Assembly: GCA_037127315.1 (NCBI GenBank)
Contig: JBBBDQ010001269.1
Location: forward strand, 2,607,001 to 2,671,000
Direction of reading: 5' to 3'
From: Ascarosepion bandense
Lineage: Eukaryota; Mollusca; Cephalopoda; Sepiida; Sepiidae
Length of the DNA: 64,000 nucleotides
In this document: one piece after another, positions 9,930 through 21,452 of the stretch
How positions within the stretch are numbered: position 1 is the first letter of the stretch
Layout of the letters: every line of letters starts with the position of its first letter
The notes under the pieces: model-generated
Databases searched by the model: none
What the model saw: only the letters and a program-made list of their open reading frames with translations
Told to the model about the DNA's origin: nothing
Position numbers and translations under genes: made by a program

Positions 9930-9935
<6 letters not shown>
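9684..9935. mobile_element. HHR2 element, two head-to-head ribozyme copies plus body
   Basis: Two HHR2 copies face each other: minus at 9701-9758 and plus at 9766-9825, within arms spanning 9684-9842. The minus-oriented body (9842-9935) is the same sequence as the HHR2 body at 45.7 and 46.05 kb. Core: the minus copy has TTGAAGA (C3 changed) and the plus copy CTGAAGA with a weakened stem II. Both keep GAAA and the palindromic stem III ACCTAGGT followed by C. Confidence 0.7.

Positions 9936-9988
<53 letters not shown>
9936..9988. repeat. (AATC)n then (TA)n microsatellite
   Basis: About seven AATC repeats followed by TA repeats; the same TGAT/ATTC-type repeats flank the HHR2 units at 45.7-46.0 kb. 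Confidence 0.9.
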
Positions 9989-9992
<4 letters not shown>

Positions 9993-10577
9993 GTTATTTA
10001 TGAAAGTATATTTCACAGTTAGATATTCCCTTTTAAAAACTGCTCAATACAATAGTAGAGCATAAATATATGGTAATTATTATAATTATAATACTAACTG
10101 CATACTGCATTATTCTTTTTCTTCTTCTTCTTCTTTTTATTCTTCTTCTTATTATTATTACATTTATCGAGATATGTGTGTGTGTGTGTGTGTGTGTTTT
10201 AACAGTAACACAAACAAATAGATTAACAGTCCACTGTTGATTCTATTTACTTTTTAAAGGGTTCTTCATATTTCGCAGAGAAATATACATTGTATTATTT
10301 TTAAAATAATAATTAAAAAGAAACATTGTTTATGATAATACAGGAACTACTTTGTTTTGGTAAAACTTGTCAGTACTTCATCATATCCTGAAAAGTAGTA
10401 CCAGAACACAATAACTTTTGTGTTACAATCAACTGGGGGTTTATTATAAATTATTTATTTTTATATTTTATTTATTATAATTTTTATTATAAATTATTTA
10501 TCATATATTTTATTGTGATTGTAATAAAATTATTACAGTACATACATACATACATACATACACACATATATATATAT
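9989..10577. other. AT-rich, simple repeats only
   Basis: Contains (TTC)n near 10108-10150, (TG)n at 10171-10197, a TTATTTA-rich stretch near 10440-10510 and (CATA)n/(TA)n at 10540-10577. No coding signal. Confidence 0.6.
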
Positions 10578-10796
10578 TGTTGTGGCGCGTTCCCACTGAC
10601 ACTTATGGTCTCTTCCAGTCATTATTGAAACCATAAGGTTTATACTCTCAGGGCAGTAGTTCCGAAGTAGCCCGCCAAGTAGGCGTGGCTTACTGCCACT
10701 CTTGTAGTTATATTTTCCTTGTTAAATACCATATGTTAAACCTATTATCCGTTGTCCGAGTTATTCTTTCGTGGCCCCACTATTGGATCTACATCA
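10578..10796 (+). mobile_element. 5' LTR
   Basis: A 219-bp repeat starting TGTTGTGGCGCG and ending GATCTACATCA. It is a direct repeat of 12915-13136 with a modest number of substitutions. It contains TATA-like and ATTATCCGTTG segments, but I do not assign promoter elements. Confidence 0.85.
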
Positions 10797-12354
10797 AAAT
10801 GGCGACAAGATATTCGTACTCACCAAGGGATACTCCACCTCAATAAACCTTCGTTCGCGGCTCCTTTTCAAGGTTACAACATTACCACATCAAATTGACG
10901 TCGAGGATGTGCTCATCACCTCAAATAGCGTACGAATATCCGAGTTAACATTGACACATTAGCTCGTAACTGAGGATTCAAGCTTATAAAAGGGATACCC
11001 CTCCAAAATAAACTAGTGACTAAAATTTCGAATTACAAAATGGATATCCACTCTCAAGTCTGGAAACTCCAACAAACGATAATACAGCGTCGAACCAAAA
11101 AAAATTGTCTGTTCTCGACTTGAGGAAAATTTTATATGACAACTCTTATAATCAAGTCTCGAACAACAAAAAACGCATCATTTGGACGAACGGATAAATT
11201 TGAAAAAAGCACAGCCTCAAATCTATTCATGGTTGCAAAATCAAAGCTAAGTAGAAAAATTAAAATCTGTAACTAGATTTTTTTTCAAATAAAAATTCAT
11301 TTTGTTTTTCTCCCCCTCACGAGCGAGAAAAAAATAGAAAAATATTGTGCATGCTTAGCATAAGTGCCTCAGAAGAAATTGTCGTTCTTCTGGAATACTT
11401 TTAAATCTAGGGTTTTTTTAAAAGGGTTAAAAAAAACTTCTTTCGTGGTCATTCGTACCACAGAAATTGCCAACAAATCCGCAAAGTACAAAGTTACCGT
11501 AACTACCGTCGCACACTCTTACTGTCAAGAAAGCGAGCTATTAGATGTGATATATCAGATAAATCTTTTTGGTAGCCATAATATAGTCCCACATAAATTA
11601 ACAGAATGACGAGGAATACAAATTTACATACAAATTTACAGTAGGGATACTCCACATAACTATCAACGTAGAGATTTTTTTGTTATGGCTGTTTTCCAGT
11701 TCCACTTAAACTGGCGACTCTAGTCAGTATCGCCGTTATCGGCTAGCGACGAACAAAAGAATATAAATTAAGGAGTTACCCGACAACAACACGTGTTATA
11801 ACTGAAAAAAAAAAGCCACTGCTTTAAAAACTGCCAAGTCAGACTACGAGTCAATAAATTATCAAATGAGAGAGATAAAAAATTAAAAGAAATGCACTAC
11901 GCGCCATAACATAAATGAAGGAAAAAAGAATTCGAATATACTGGGTAATTCATTGCAAACTCTAACAAGGATTCGAATGCGCAGAGCAATTCATTGCAAA
12001 CAGTAGAATACTGTGAAAGATAGAAATAAAACCCCGATAGGTTCTCGCTATCAAAAGTAATTCCTTACGCGTTACAGCATAAATGGAAGAATTGAAAAGG
12101 AAAAACTTAAAAGTTTTCCTGTTAATAAATTAAAAGTTTCTTTTTGTACAGCTTATCGCCGTATAAAAATAAACTCAATCTCTTCTGGCAGGTGGAAAAG
12201 ACTTCTGGCAGGTGGAAATTCCCTTCTGTCGGTGTTTTTTTTTTTTTTCAAAATAAGAAACTATCTCTTAGAAGAAAAAAAAGAATATCAGTTTTTTTTT
12301 TCTTTTCCCCCTCAGAGTTGGGAAAATGTTTTTTTCTAAACACCACACTACGCC

Positions 12355-12356
<2 letters not shown>

Positions 12357-12402
<46 letters not shown>
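12357..12402. repeat. (TA)n inside the LTR element
   Basis: TA dinucleotides within the interior of the non-autonomous LTR element. Confidence 0.95.
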
Positions 12403-12404
<2 letters not shown>

Positions 12405-12914
12405 TTCAATTAACTTTCTCGTGTCGGCAGGAAAATCAAAAGCAAATTCCTCGGAGAAAGAATCAAAACATCAACTAAATATTTGTTTCTAGCAGAAAAA
12501 AAACAAAACGAAACTAAGGAAGAAAAAATGGGTCGCAAAAAGAAGAAAATATAACTTAACGGTAACTAAAATTCATTCTAAGAAAGTAAAAAAAACCTTG
12601 ACGGTAACTAAAAAGAAGAAAAAGACTGAAATTACCAAGAAATTTACATGCAAATGAAAATTAACAGCCGACACCAAACAATAAGAAGGCAGTTTGCAGA
12701 AAAAAAAAACTTCACAGTCGACAAAAAATAATTATAAGAAGGCAATTTGCACACAAATACAAAAAGTGAACAGACGACAACAAAAGAATTGAAGAGTCAA
12801 CAAACCCACAAGCTAAACAGTACACATTAATTTCCAGCAGACACTGGAGTCCTCTACATAATCCAATAAAAGGACTGCGTGAACCTTTTTACAGGTAAAA
12901 AGATTAGGGAGGGG

Positions 12915-13131
12915 TGTTGTGGGCGCGTACCCACTGACACTTATGGACTCTTCCAGTCATTATTTAAACCATAAGGTTTATACTCTCAGGGCAGTAGTTC
13001 CGGGATCAGCCCGCCAGGTAGGCGTGGCTTACTGCCACTCTTGTACTTATATTTTTCCTTGTTAAATACAATATGTTAAACCTATTATCCGTTGTCCGAA
13101 TTATTCTTTCGTGGCCCCACTATCGGATCCA

Positions 13132-13136
<5 letters not shown>
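12915..13136 (+). mobile_element. 3' LTR
   Basis: A 222-bp repeat starting TGTTGTGGGCGCG and ending GGATCCACATCA, preceded by a polypurine tract and followed by (TA)n. It differs from the 5' LTR by scattered substitutions, so the insertion is not recent. Confidence 0.85.
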
Positions 13137-13183
<47 letters not shown>

Positions 13184-13860
13184 TTGTAATATTTTTATTA
13201 CAATGAATTATAAAGTAATTTATCACGACAAAAATTTCTTGTTTCAGAGCATTGTTCTTCATCTTCGGGTGATATTTTAAACAAATGGTGAAATGATTTA
13301 TTTTAGAAAATAAAACCGAACTGATGATAATTTTGAAAGTTAAGGAGATGGAGTGGGAAAAGCTGAGTAATATCGTTATAGTTGTGCCTGGATTACTCAT
13401 CAAAATTTAGAATTAGGTTGAACTATGAAGGTGAACGCTTAGGTCGTATAAAGGTGAGTTGTTTTATTATGTCATGATAAAATGTCACTCTTTTTCTGGG
13501 GAAACTACATATTTAGAATACATATATACGTATTCAAATGCATACAGAGTGAGTTTCAACGACAGGTCAGATTTTAAGTGTTTAGAGAGGTTTATTTCAA
13601 TACTGCAGAATTATGTTAATAGGGCTTGTTGGTCATATTAAGTAAGCAAGTATAGTATGCTAAGTTATACTAGAGTTAGACAAAACAAGTAATACTGCAT
13701 GGATCATTAACTATTAATAGAAGCATAAAATATACATGAAAATTATAATTATTCAAATTTTAAAACTGAAATATTTACAGTGTTTACATAATACTGTTAA
13801 TTCATTTCTATGGTTCAGTAGAACTTCATTTTTAGGAAACTTTATAATATACAGATTTTC
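13137..13860. other. (TA)n then AT-rich sequence, no gene recognised
   Basis: (TA)n at 13137-13180, then AT-rich sequence without recognised motifs. Confidence 0.45.
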
Positions 13861-13864
13861 ATTT

Positions 13865-14735
13865 AGGCACTGAGGACAAACGTTTCACATTTTTTTTTAT
13901 TTTTCAATTTACATTGGATTTTTTTATTTTATTTTTTAACTGCTAAAACACGCAACAAGGGATGTTTGGTTTTGGTACTCGTTATTGCCGAAAAAAGTAA
14001 AAAGTGGTACCATCACTGCTTAAAAGTGTTTTTAGAAGAATCAATGTAAAAGAAAATTCATGATTCGGTTTTCAGTAGATGGTATAGCACATTAATAAAC
14101 AATGAAATTTTTAGACACCTATTTTCTAGTAGGCAACCATTACGATTTCGACAATTACATAAATTTTTATTACTATTGTTTTCTGTTTTGGAATAATTAT
14201 TGTTACTTGGATTAATGTGCTGATTTAAGAAAAGTTTTTTCTAGATTATTTGTTCAACTATAATTTAATTCATGGTTTATTTTTTATTAAGAGATTTACT
14301 TAGAAGATTATTACTAGGAAATGATTCTTAATTAAACTGAAAAACTTCTGCCCTAACTTAGGGCATACCATTCGTTTAAACGGGGATGTATAACAAATGA
14401 TTTTTTATTGTGTTTTGTTTCTGTTATGGTTCTATTGTTTTCTCTATTTGATGTAATGGCTTTTATATCCGCATTATTATAAAATCGCTATGTTTATAAA
14501 ATACGTCTTCAATGGATGAGTTTTTACTAATTCTATATTCTATAGAAGAGGGCAAATGTTTAATTAAAGATAGGACTTCATTAGATTTTGGGTGCATGCA
14601 CAATGGATATGCGTTAAATTTCATGTATGGTTGGTCAGTATTATTTAATAAGTCTAGTGTTACATTGAGAAAGTTTACTATTTTTAAATTAATGTTGATC
14701 ATTACTTTTAAAATTCCTATCAGTTTTAAAATGTG
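13865..14735 (-). pseudogene. Second Penelope-like element: RT thumb, zinc linker, GIY-YIG
   Basis: The minus strand contains, in order: NLKIVNFLNVTLDLLNN (about 14690), KSNEVLSLIKHLPSSIEYRI, an eroded middle, the cysteine-rich linker CNCRNRNGCLLENRCLK (about 14110-14160), and a degraded GIY-YIG segment with YIDSSKNTFK (about 13990). This order is typical of a PLE lineage well known from invertebrate genomes and distinct from that at 7-8 kb. The upstream tandem array encodes LYRGDGFMVVI, in which the catalytic YRDD motif has become YRGD. Broken by stops; not functional. Confidence 0.65.
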
Positions 14736-15100
14736 TTGAATCGATTACTACCATAAAGCCATCACCTCTATATAATCAAAAGTATTATATAATCAAAATT
14801 ATATAATCAAAAGTATTATTTAATAAGTCTAGTGTTACATTGAGAAAGTTTACTATGTTTAAATTAATGTTGATCATTACTTTTAAAATTCCTATCAGTT
14901 TTAAAATGTGTTGAATCGATTACTACCATAAAGCCATCACCTCTATATAATCAAAAGTATTATATAATCAAAATTATATAATCAAAAGTATTATTTAATA
15001 AGTCTAGTGTTACATTGAGAAAGTTTACTATTTTTAAATTAATGTTGATCATTACTTTTAAAATTCCTATCAGTTTTAAAATGTGTTGAATCGATTAAGA
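14642..15100. repeat. 175-bp tandem array, about 2.6 copies, within the PLE RT
   Basis: AGTCTAGTGTTACATTGAG occurs at 14651, 14826 and 15001, an exact 175-bp period with very few differences. Each unit holds the piece of PLE RT around the YR(D)D motif and an ATATAATCAAAA-rich spacer. Confidence 0.9.
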
Positions 15101-15374
15101 CCACGCAGAGACTAACGATCCCATAGTAATGACAAATTGGTCACTTGAATTATTCTATATTCATTGTTCTTGGTTGTGGATGAGGGCGAATGTTTTGAAA
15201 GAGAAAAGTGGGGAAAATCTATTCTTAGACGAAGCGTGTTATCCTTTGAGGGGAAAAAGCCCTTCAGAGAACATAGTCGGCTAATAATAGTTTGTTCATC
15301 TTGTCTATTTTTATTAACGTTATTCCTTCACAGATACACTCTATCGGAAAATAATTTATACACTCACACACTCA

Positions 15375-15439
<65 letters not shown>

Positions 15440-16430
15440 ATGTGTTTTCTGCGTAGTTTTGTGTGAATAAGTTACCGCAGTGTTTGACAGTCTTGTACAC
15501 TGTGTGTGCATAAATAGATGGTACCGCTCCCGAGAGAGATATAAACCCAAATCCAGTGGAGAGCCAACAGTTCTTAAGTAACGGGCTGAATGTGATTAAG
15601 ATAGTAAATGTTTCCTTTCTCAACATTTCTCTGCCAATAAATATTCACTGCCCTATAAGATGACTTTCATAAGATGACTTTCCCTAACTTAAATGTTTTT
15701 GGGCCAGTAACACATGTAGACGTTTTTAAATGGATTTCTTTTTCGATAAGATTTCTCATTACAAAAACGTTATTTTTGTTGTTAAAGGTGTTTGAGTTGC
15801 TATGGCATTTTTTTTTATTCAATCTATCTTGCATTCCTATGTTTTCTGGGCATAAATTGTATAAAATTATCAAATCTTTTATATATTCGATAGCTTTCGG
15901 CTATTTTACTAGCAATTATCAAGTTTTTTTTTATTTTAGCTAATATTTAGATTTCTTTATATATGTATATCTGTAGCGATGGGTACCTTTTTTTGTTTTG
16001 CTTTCCAAACACCGTACTCATATTTGATATTAATGAGTGTAGGTTTTTGTTATTGATTAATAAAAAATTCCTTATTTTTTAACTTTTTTTACATATGTTT
16101 TAGGTTTCTTATGTTCGTATTTTCTACAATTGAGCTGCGGAGAGTCTGTGTGTGTGTGTGCGTTTAAATGTGTCCTGAGTTATATTCAAAGAGACGTAAA
16201 GTTAGTCTTCTTGATAGGAATATAGCTGAATAATCAATATAATTATTCATGAATTTGGTTTGATAAAGAACAATATTTCTTAAGAAAGTATTTAAATTAA
16301 AAATAATATTGTTCCTGCGTAATTTAGATTTTTGAGATGAACGAGCAAAATATTTTTTTTTCTTAAAGCCTTAAATTAATAACGATCGATTGAAAAATTT
16401 TATTAAAAAAAGGTTGTTTCTCTTGTAATA
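15101..16430. other. no gene recognised; (CA)n inside
   Basis: (CA)n at about 15376-15437 and (TG)n at 16148-16160. The rest is AT-rich, with no recognisable motif in either strand. Confidence 0.45.
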
Positions 16431-16439
16431 TATTACATT

Positions 16440-16680
16440 GAACAGCAGTTAATTGACAGATACATCAGGCCGTAGATTGAGTAAAAAAAAAATGACGAGC
16501 GTGGATGAGAGATATATCCGGCTGTAGATGATGTCAACAAAGTGAAACAAAAATAAACCCAAGCGACAAACTGGCGAGATGTGGTTAATTTATACAAGTC
16601 ATCGATAAAAGACAACCAAGGACAAGAGTGACTGACAGACATATCCTGCTGTAGATGACGACGACAAAGTGACACCCCGA
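16440..16680. repeat. degenerate repeated motif
   Basis: Variants of GACAYATCNGGCYGTAGATG occur at about 16454, 16510 and 16639, with further similarity around them (GACAAAGTGA). It looks like an old, irregular tandem repeat. Confidence 0.45.
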
Positions 16681-17409
16681 AAAAGGAAAAATGAGTGAGA
16701 GTTCTAAGACTATATATTCTAAAATTTTTGTCTGAAAGGACATAATTTAGCTAACGCCGACAGCTCTTTCGTATGTGCAAACTCGTTCCGGCTGCTTTCC
16801 TGCTCTACACAACCATCACCGTCAAAGAATAAAAATATAAGACTATATTTTTATATATTCATGTTGTCTTTTGTGTACATCCAGCGGCGGTATATAGCAC
16901 TTCTGACAGGAATCGATCGTGCATCTCTTTTTTATCAAGAAGAGCGTTTCTTTAACTGAAACATGTCTTTATCGACTCAAGCACACCGGCCGAGATGATA
17001 GAACAAGGTCGGAATTTCTTATATAAGGACTACAAATTGTTTTAGAATCTATATCCGCTAACATCAGTTTCCTATGCGCATCTACTAAAAATAAGTTTAA
17101 CATTAAACTCTGCATATATCATGGAGAAGAATTTGTCCATTTCTAAATTCACAGAAACAGTTATTGTTAGTAACTGAGTGGATTAAAACTAGAAATTTGC
17201 TTTTAATGTCCGAAAAATATGCTGATTATTTGAAAAAGCCTGATGACAAGAGAAATTATTTCAAAATATTTTGTACATTTTATCGTAATTTTCAAAAACA
17301 GAAAACGTTATAAAAATAGCTTAGTAATATAAACCAAATCGTTCATATTCAGGAGCGTTATCGATAAAAATGAATCTTCATAGATGTTGATAATAAAAAT
17401 AAATCGATA

Positions 17410-17412
<3 letters not shown>
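16681..17412. other. no gene recognised
   Basis: Unique-looking AT-rich sequence; no coding or structural signal. Confidence 0.4.

Positions 17413-17473
<61 letters not shown>
17413..17473. repeat. (TA)n microsatellite
   Basis: About 30 TA units, directly followed by repeat family I. Confidence 0.95.
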
Positions 17474-17474
<1 letters not shown>

Positions 17475-17479
<5 letters not shown>

Positions 17480-17615
17480 TAACTTTAATCCAAACTGAAA
17501 CTTAGGAAGGTAAATCCCAAAAACCTGATCCTAATTAATATTAAAATTTTGATATTAAAAAATGATACAGGTGGAGAGTTCAATGTAATTAAAATTACAG
17601 AGCTAATATAAAATA
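17475..17615 (+). repeat. repeat family I
   Basis: Shares with the minus strand of 44110-44255 the blocks TTTAATCCAAA, AGGAAGGTAAAT and AACCTGATCCTAAT, plus the following region. Both copies are bounded by (TA)n on one side. Likely the terminus of a retroelement; class unknown. Confidence 0.65.
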
Positions 17616-18000
17616 AAATAAGTTTACAAAGTTCAAAATTGTAGTTGTCTGATCATTTCAACATGAAATCCCTAAGAGAGATTTCACATATCGTCAACAA
17701 CAAACACTTTTTCAAAATGAAAAAAATAAAAAAAGACGGTTAAGAATTTACGTCACAAAAAATTTTGATTTGCAATTAACGTCTTTTTTAAGATTTTACT
17801 TTTAGATAGAGATGTAATGAAACATTTGAAAATCTGGCTTCGTCTAGCTTTACAGGGGGAAGGGGTTAACAGATGGAATAGTAAGTGTTTTTAAACTGAG
17901 AAAATCGGTTAGGCAAAACAGAAATGAATGTTGAATTGATCATACAACTACAATTTTGAACATTGAAAACTTATTTTATATATATATATATATATATATA

Positions 18001-18350
18001 GTGTATCGAGGCAACAGATAATTTTCTAAACATATACTGTTAAATATAAGAGACAATGAATGTTTATTATGTTTAATCATGAGTTCTAAACATCGTATTT
18101 TGGCTTTAATTTCAGGTAAAACTAAAGACGAAAATTCTCCAACATTTGGATAATCCTTTATTGAAGATGGCACATGTGAGCCGAAAGCTTAGAATCAACT
18201 TAATAATGGATTAACCAAACGTTGGAAAATTTTTGTCTTTATTTTTACCTGAAATTAAAGCCAAAATACGATGTTTAGAACGGCTCATGATTAGACATAA
18301 TAGACATTCATTGTCTCTTATATTTAACAGTATATGTTTAGAATATATAT
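18001..18350. mobile_element. palindromic PLE terminal repeat (HHR3 family)
   Basis: Arms 18024-18160 and 18205-18342 are inverted copies centred near 18183, flanked by (TA)n at both ends. The centre reads TTGAAGATGGCACATGTGAGCCGAAAGC, split here as TTGAAGA, stem, GAAA: a hammerhead-like core with C3 changed. The sequence recurs at 4.9, 55.4, 56.8-57.2 and 57.6-58.7 kb, where PLE GIY-YIG C-terminal coding sequence lies upstream, so this is the PLE terminal repeat. Confidence 0.75.
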
Positions 18351-18689
18351 ATATATATATATATATCATCTCTGTTAACTTTGAAATTTTATATGGGATT
18401 AATGTTCAGAAAGGAAGTATAATTTTTTGCAATAAAATCGTTGACGACTTACCCGACGCAGACTGTAAATTCAGCCAGTAGAATTACAAGTTTTTAATTG
18501 TCATAGATTCAATAAAAGCGACTTATGTCTATATTAACCGCCATTGACAGTAATAGCTTACAAACTTTCCCTACCCAAATCCTAAGACTCATCAATTAGC
18601 TTTTAGCAATAGTAAGAATTTATTACTATCATAAAATTTATATGAACATTACAAAGTGCTTAATAATAATTTACACACAAACACATAGA

Positions 18690-18704
18690 CACAAACACGC
18701 CCAA

Positions 18705-18750
<46 letters not shown>
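18690..18750. repeat. (CA)n and (TA)n microsatellite
   Basis: An imperfect CA/AAACACA stretch passes into about 17 TA units that abut the SINE-B' fragment. Confidence 0.9.
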
Positions 18751-18753
<3 letters not shown>

Positions 18754-18838
18754 ATCCATATACAAACCTGTTTCACTGTATCACAGCTCATCATTGTCCG
18801 GTTTAGTGTTCGTCAGAGTTGCTACCCCCTGAGCCAGA
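18751..18838 (-). mobile_element. SINE-B' fragment with decayed hammerhead
   Basis: The minus strand ends in GGATGAC followed by (TA)n and carries AATGATGA, GCTGTGATACAG, TGAAACAGG in hammerhead order. The core C3 is lost and stem I no longer pairs, so the ribozyme is dead. The tRNA part is truncated. Confidence 0.7.
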
Positions 18839-18913
18839 GCCGCGTGGAATCAGAGAAAGTATATTTATTGTATATAAGTAGATGTAGCATGGATTTTCCC
18901 GTCGAATTCGACA

Positions 18914-19386
18914 TATGAGGATCTGACTGATTAATTGTTTCAGTCCTGAAATTAAAGTAAACCGTTAGAAGACCCACACAAGTGATTTGATTAAAGTATT
19001 GAAGGCTTGTGCAGAAGCATCCACACTTTTTGGAAATATTGATAATACTCAGTCGGCGCATATAAATGCCACAGATGAAGCAGACAATAGACCTCAGGAT
19101 TTTTAATTATCCCACAACTGTTTGCCACTACCTGCTGCGGTAGACTGGTTGCCAACCAAGGCTATAGAACCCAATCTGTTCTGGTATTTAACCCATAAAT
19201 GGAGGGAAGAGACTGATTAATACCATTCCCAGAGTATTAGCGCGTAAGTGAATGCAGGGTATTCAACTGGAATTCGGACTCGGCTACCCCGATTTCTAGT
19301 TTCATGCCGATATCCACTGTACCACAACGTATATCCATCAAGAAACACTTACAGCAACTGGTATTCCAGGGTCAGTACTTAGACGT
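18914..19386 (-). mobile_element. composite 5S/tRNA SINE-A, tail type 3, copy 1
   Basis: Minus strand order: eroded 5S head (19343-19386, with GGAATACCAGTTGCTGTAAG), linker, tRNA A box TGGTACAGTGG (about 19317), B box region TCCGAATTCCAG, SINE-A body, then a tail unlike other copies (CTGAGGTCTATTGTCTGC ... GTGGGTCTTCTA). It sits head to tail with a second copy at a ~473-bp offset. Confidence 0.75.
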
Positions 19387-19806
19387 ATGAGGAGTTGGCA
19401 GCCTAATTGCCTCAGTTATGAAACCAAGGTAAACAACTAGAAGACCCACACAATGATTTGATTGGAGTGGTGAAGTGCAGAAATATCCACACTTTCCGGA
19501 ACGACTGCTACACTCAGTCGGTGCATATAAATGCCACAGATGAAGCAGACAATAGACCTCGGGATGTTTAAAAAATTATCCTGCAACAAGTTGTCACTAC
19601 CTACTGCGGTAGACTGGTTGCCAGCGAAGGCTATAGAACCCAATCTTTTCAGTTATTTAACCCGTTATTGGCTAAATGATAGAAAAGATTGGAGGGAAGA
19701 GACTGATTAATACCTTTCCCAAGGGTATTTGTGCGTAAGTGAATGCAATGAATTCAACTGGAATTCGAACTCGACTTTCCGATTTCTTGTTTCCACTGCC
19801 CACAAT

Positions 19807-19908
<102 letters not shown>

Positions 19909-20010
19909 GGAAATCTGCACAGACAGCTTATATTAAATTCTTCTACAAACTTTGGGGACATGTTTCTGAAACGAAAAGAAGGACAAAAGTCTATATAAAC
20001 GTATGTCCAC

Positions 20011-20096
20011 AAATATTCAAGTGATCACCTATCTAGGTACTGACTAGGCTCGATGTTGCTTGTCTGCGTCGATAGTGCGAGAACCGATGTAAGCCT
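20011..20096 (-). pseudogene. 5S rRNA-like SINE head, partial
   Basis: The minus strand retains 5S-like GGCTTAC, GGTTCTCGCACTATCG, AGCAACATCGAGCC and GTCAGTACCTAGATAGG. The first ~20 nt after the start are deleted, as in the 34.1-kb copy. Confidence 0.65.
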
Positions 20097-20670
20097 TGTC
20101 TTGTCTGGATATCTTTGCCTGACTTTCCACTAAGAACCGACTCTGTATTAAGTGATATGCATTTAATTTCATTCATAGTTTTCTAATATCATCTCCCAAC
20201 TGGATCTTCACGTATAACATATTTCTTTACATATTTCAACGCTATATGTCGATAAGCCTAATACGGAGAGTATTGATGAAATTAGGGAGGCCGTTGACAA
20301 AAATTAGAAACAATAAATATCCAAGAATGGAGTCCTGCATTAAATCAAAAAAAGATGGAGAGGAGTGGCCGTTCCAGACAACTTTGATTTAGCGATTTGA
20401 TAAGAAAGACTGGATTGTTTCGAAAAGTGCTTCGACAGTTTTGTAAGAAGAGTTTTCTGCTCCATGCCAAAATATTCTACTAAACTCATAGGTGGGTGAT
20501 TTATCCAAGAAAAGAACAACTAATTCGACACAGCAACTCTCGTTCTGGTGACAATAACCACCTAGCCATCTTAACAAGACGCTGGCAAATATTTGCCAAA
20601 ACCGTAACAGGCCTGTTCTAAAACAAGACCATTTACAAAGATTAAATATACTTTTAATTATATACTAATT
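20097..20670. other. no gene recognised
   Basis: A 62-codon minus frame (20389-20577) has no motif I recognise. Otherwise featureless. Confidence 0.35.
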
Positions 20671-21054
20671 ATAGCAGTGTAGCCCGGCCTTGCTCGGGTG
20701 TAATGAAAGCTTTAAAACTAATCTATGGTACAGAAGCTCAGACTCTTTGGAAGTTGGCACGAAAGACTAAAAAGCAATAGTTATTTCCAGTTAAAGCGAA
20801 ACCGTAGACTAAAAGAAACATGAATGTATGTGAGTCAAATTTTGATTTCCTGGTATCGATATCAAATAAGTTTTTTCATCGTAAACTGAATTTTGAAGGC
20901 TAAATAAGGCATCTGAGTAAATGGTATCATGGCTTGGACTAAAAACTACAATTATATCTGCTTAGAGGCAAACACGAAGCAAAAACTAAAATAAAAGGGC
21001 TGAAAAAAATACAGACATACAGGCAGAAAATAGATACACACACAAGCATCTTGT

Positions 21055-21107
<53 letters not shown>

Positions 21108-21452
21108 CGATTTTCTGCACTATTGTAATAACTGCAACCTTGAAACTTCTGAATGTCGTTTCTTATGTCGTTGTCTATGAGTGTATCAGATTTGATTAAA
21201 ATCGGACTTCTACAACCTGATTTATTCGATTACAGATGTTCGATATTTATCGGGGGTACCTCGACACAAAAGCTAGCTAAGAACATTCGCTGACGCTTAT
21301 AGTACAAGTGTGTAAATTCTCAAGAAAATCGGTTTAGCCATTTCGGAGTCTATAGGTAACGGACACAAACACACAGACACACAGACACACAGACACACAA
21401 ACATACCTTCACACACAGACAAAGTTCCATTTATAAATAAGTTTAGAATTTT
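20671..21452 (+). mobile_element. repeat family C, near full length
   Basis: Begins GTGTAGCCCGGCCTTGCTCG, passes through a GCTTTAAAACTAATC block, (TA)n at 21059-21103, TTCTTATGTC, AATCGGTTTAGCCATTTCGG, a (CACAGA)n stretch and ends AAATAAGTTTAGA. Other copies: 23.2, 27.3, 38.8, 41.2-41.8 (minus) and 42.3-42.7 kb (minus). No ORF; a non-autonomous element whose class I cannot assign. Confidence 0.8.

Larger units (their letters stand above)
10578..13136 (+). mobile_element. non-autonomous LTR retrotransposon
   Basis: Two matching LTRs enclose 2118 bp. Orientation is set by the purine tract AGATTAGGGAGGGG (12901-12914) immediately 5' of the second LTR; AATGGCGACAAG just after the first LTR is the candidate primer-binding site. 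TATAT lies on both outer sides, consistent with a 5-bp duplication in (TA)n. I find no gag, protease, RT or integrase motif in the interior; the longest frame (11364-11609, 81 codons) resembles nothing I recognise. This fits a LARD/TRIM-like element moved by another element's proteins. A (TA)n tract lies inside at 12357-12402. Confidence 0.8.

Noticed and set aside
20389..20577. Transposase fragment on the minus strand
   Set aside because: A vague resemblance to transposase catalytic regions was not specific enough to support a call.
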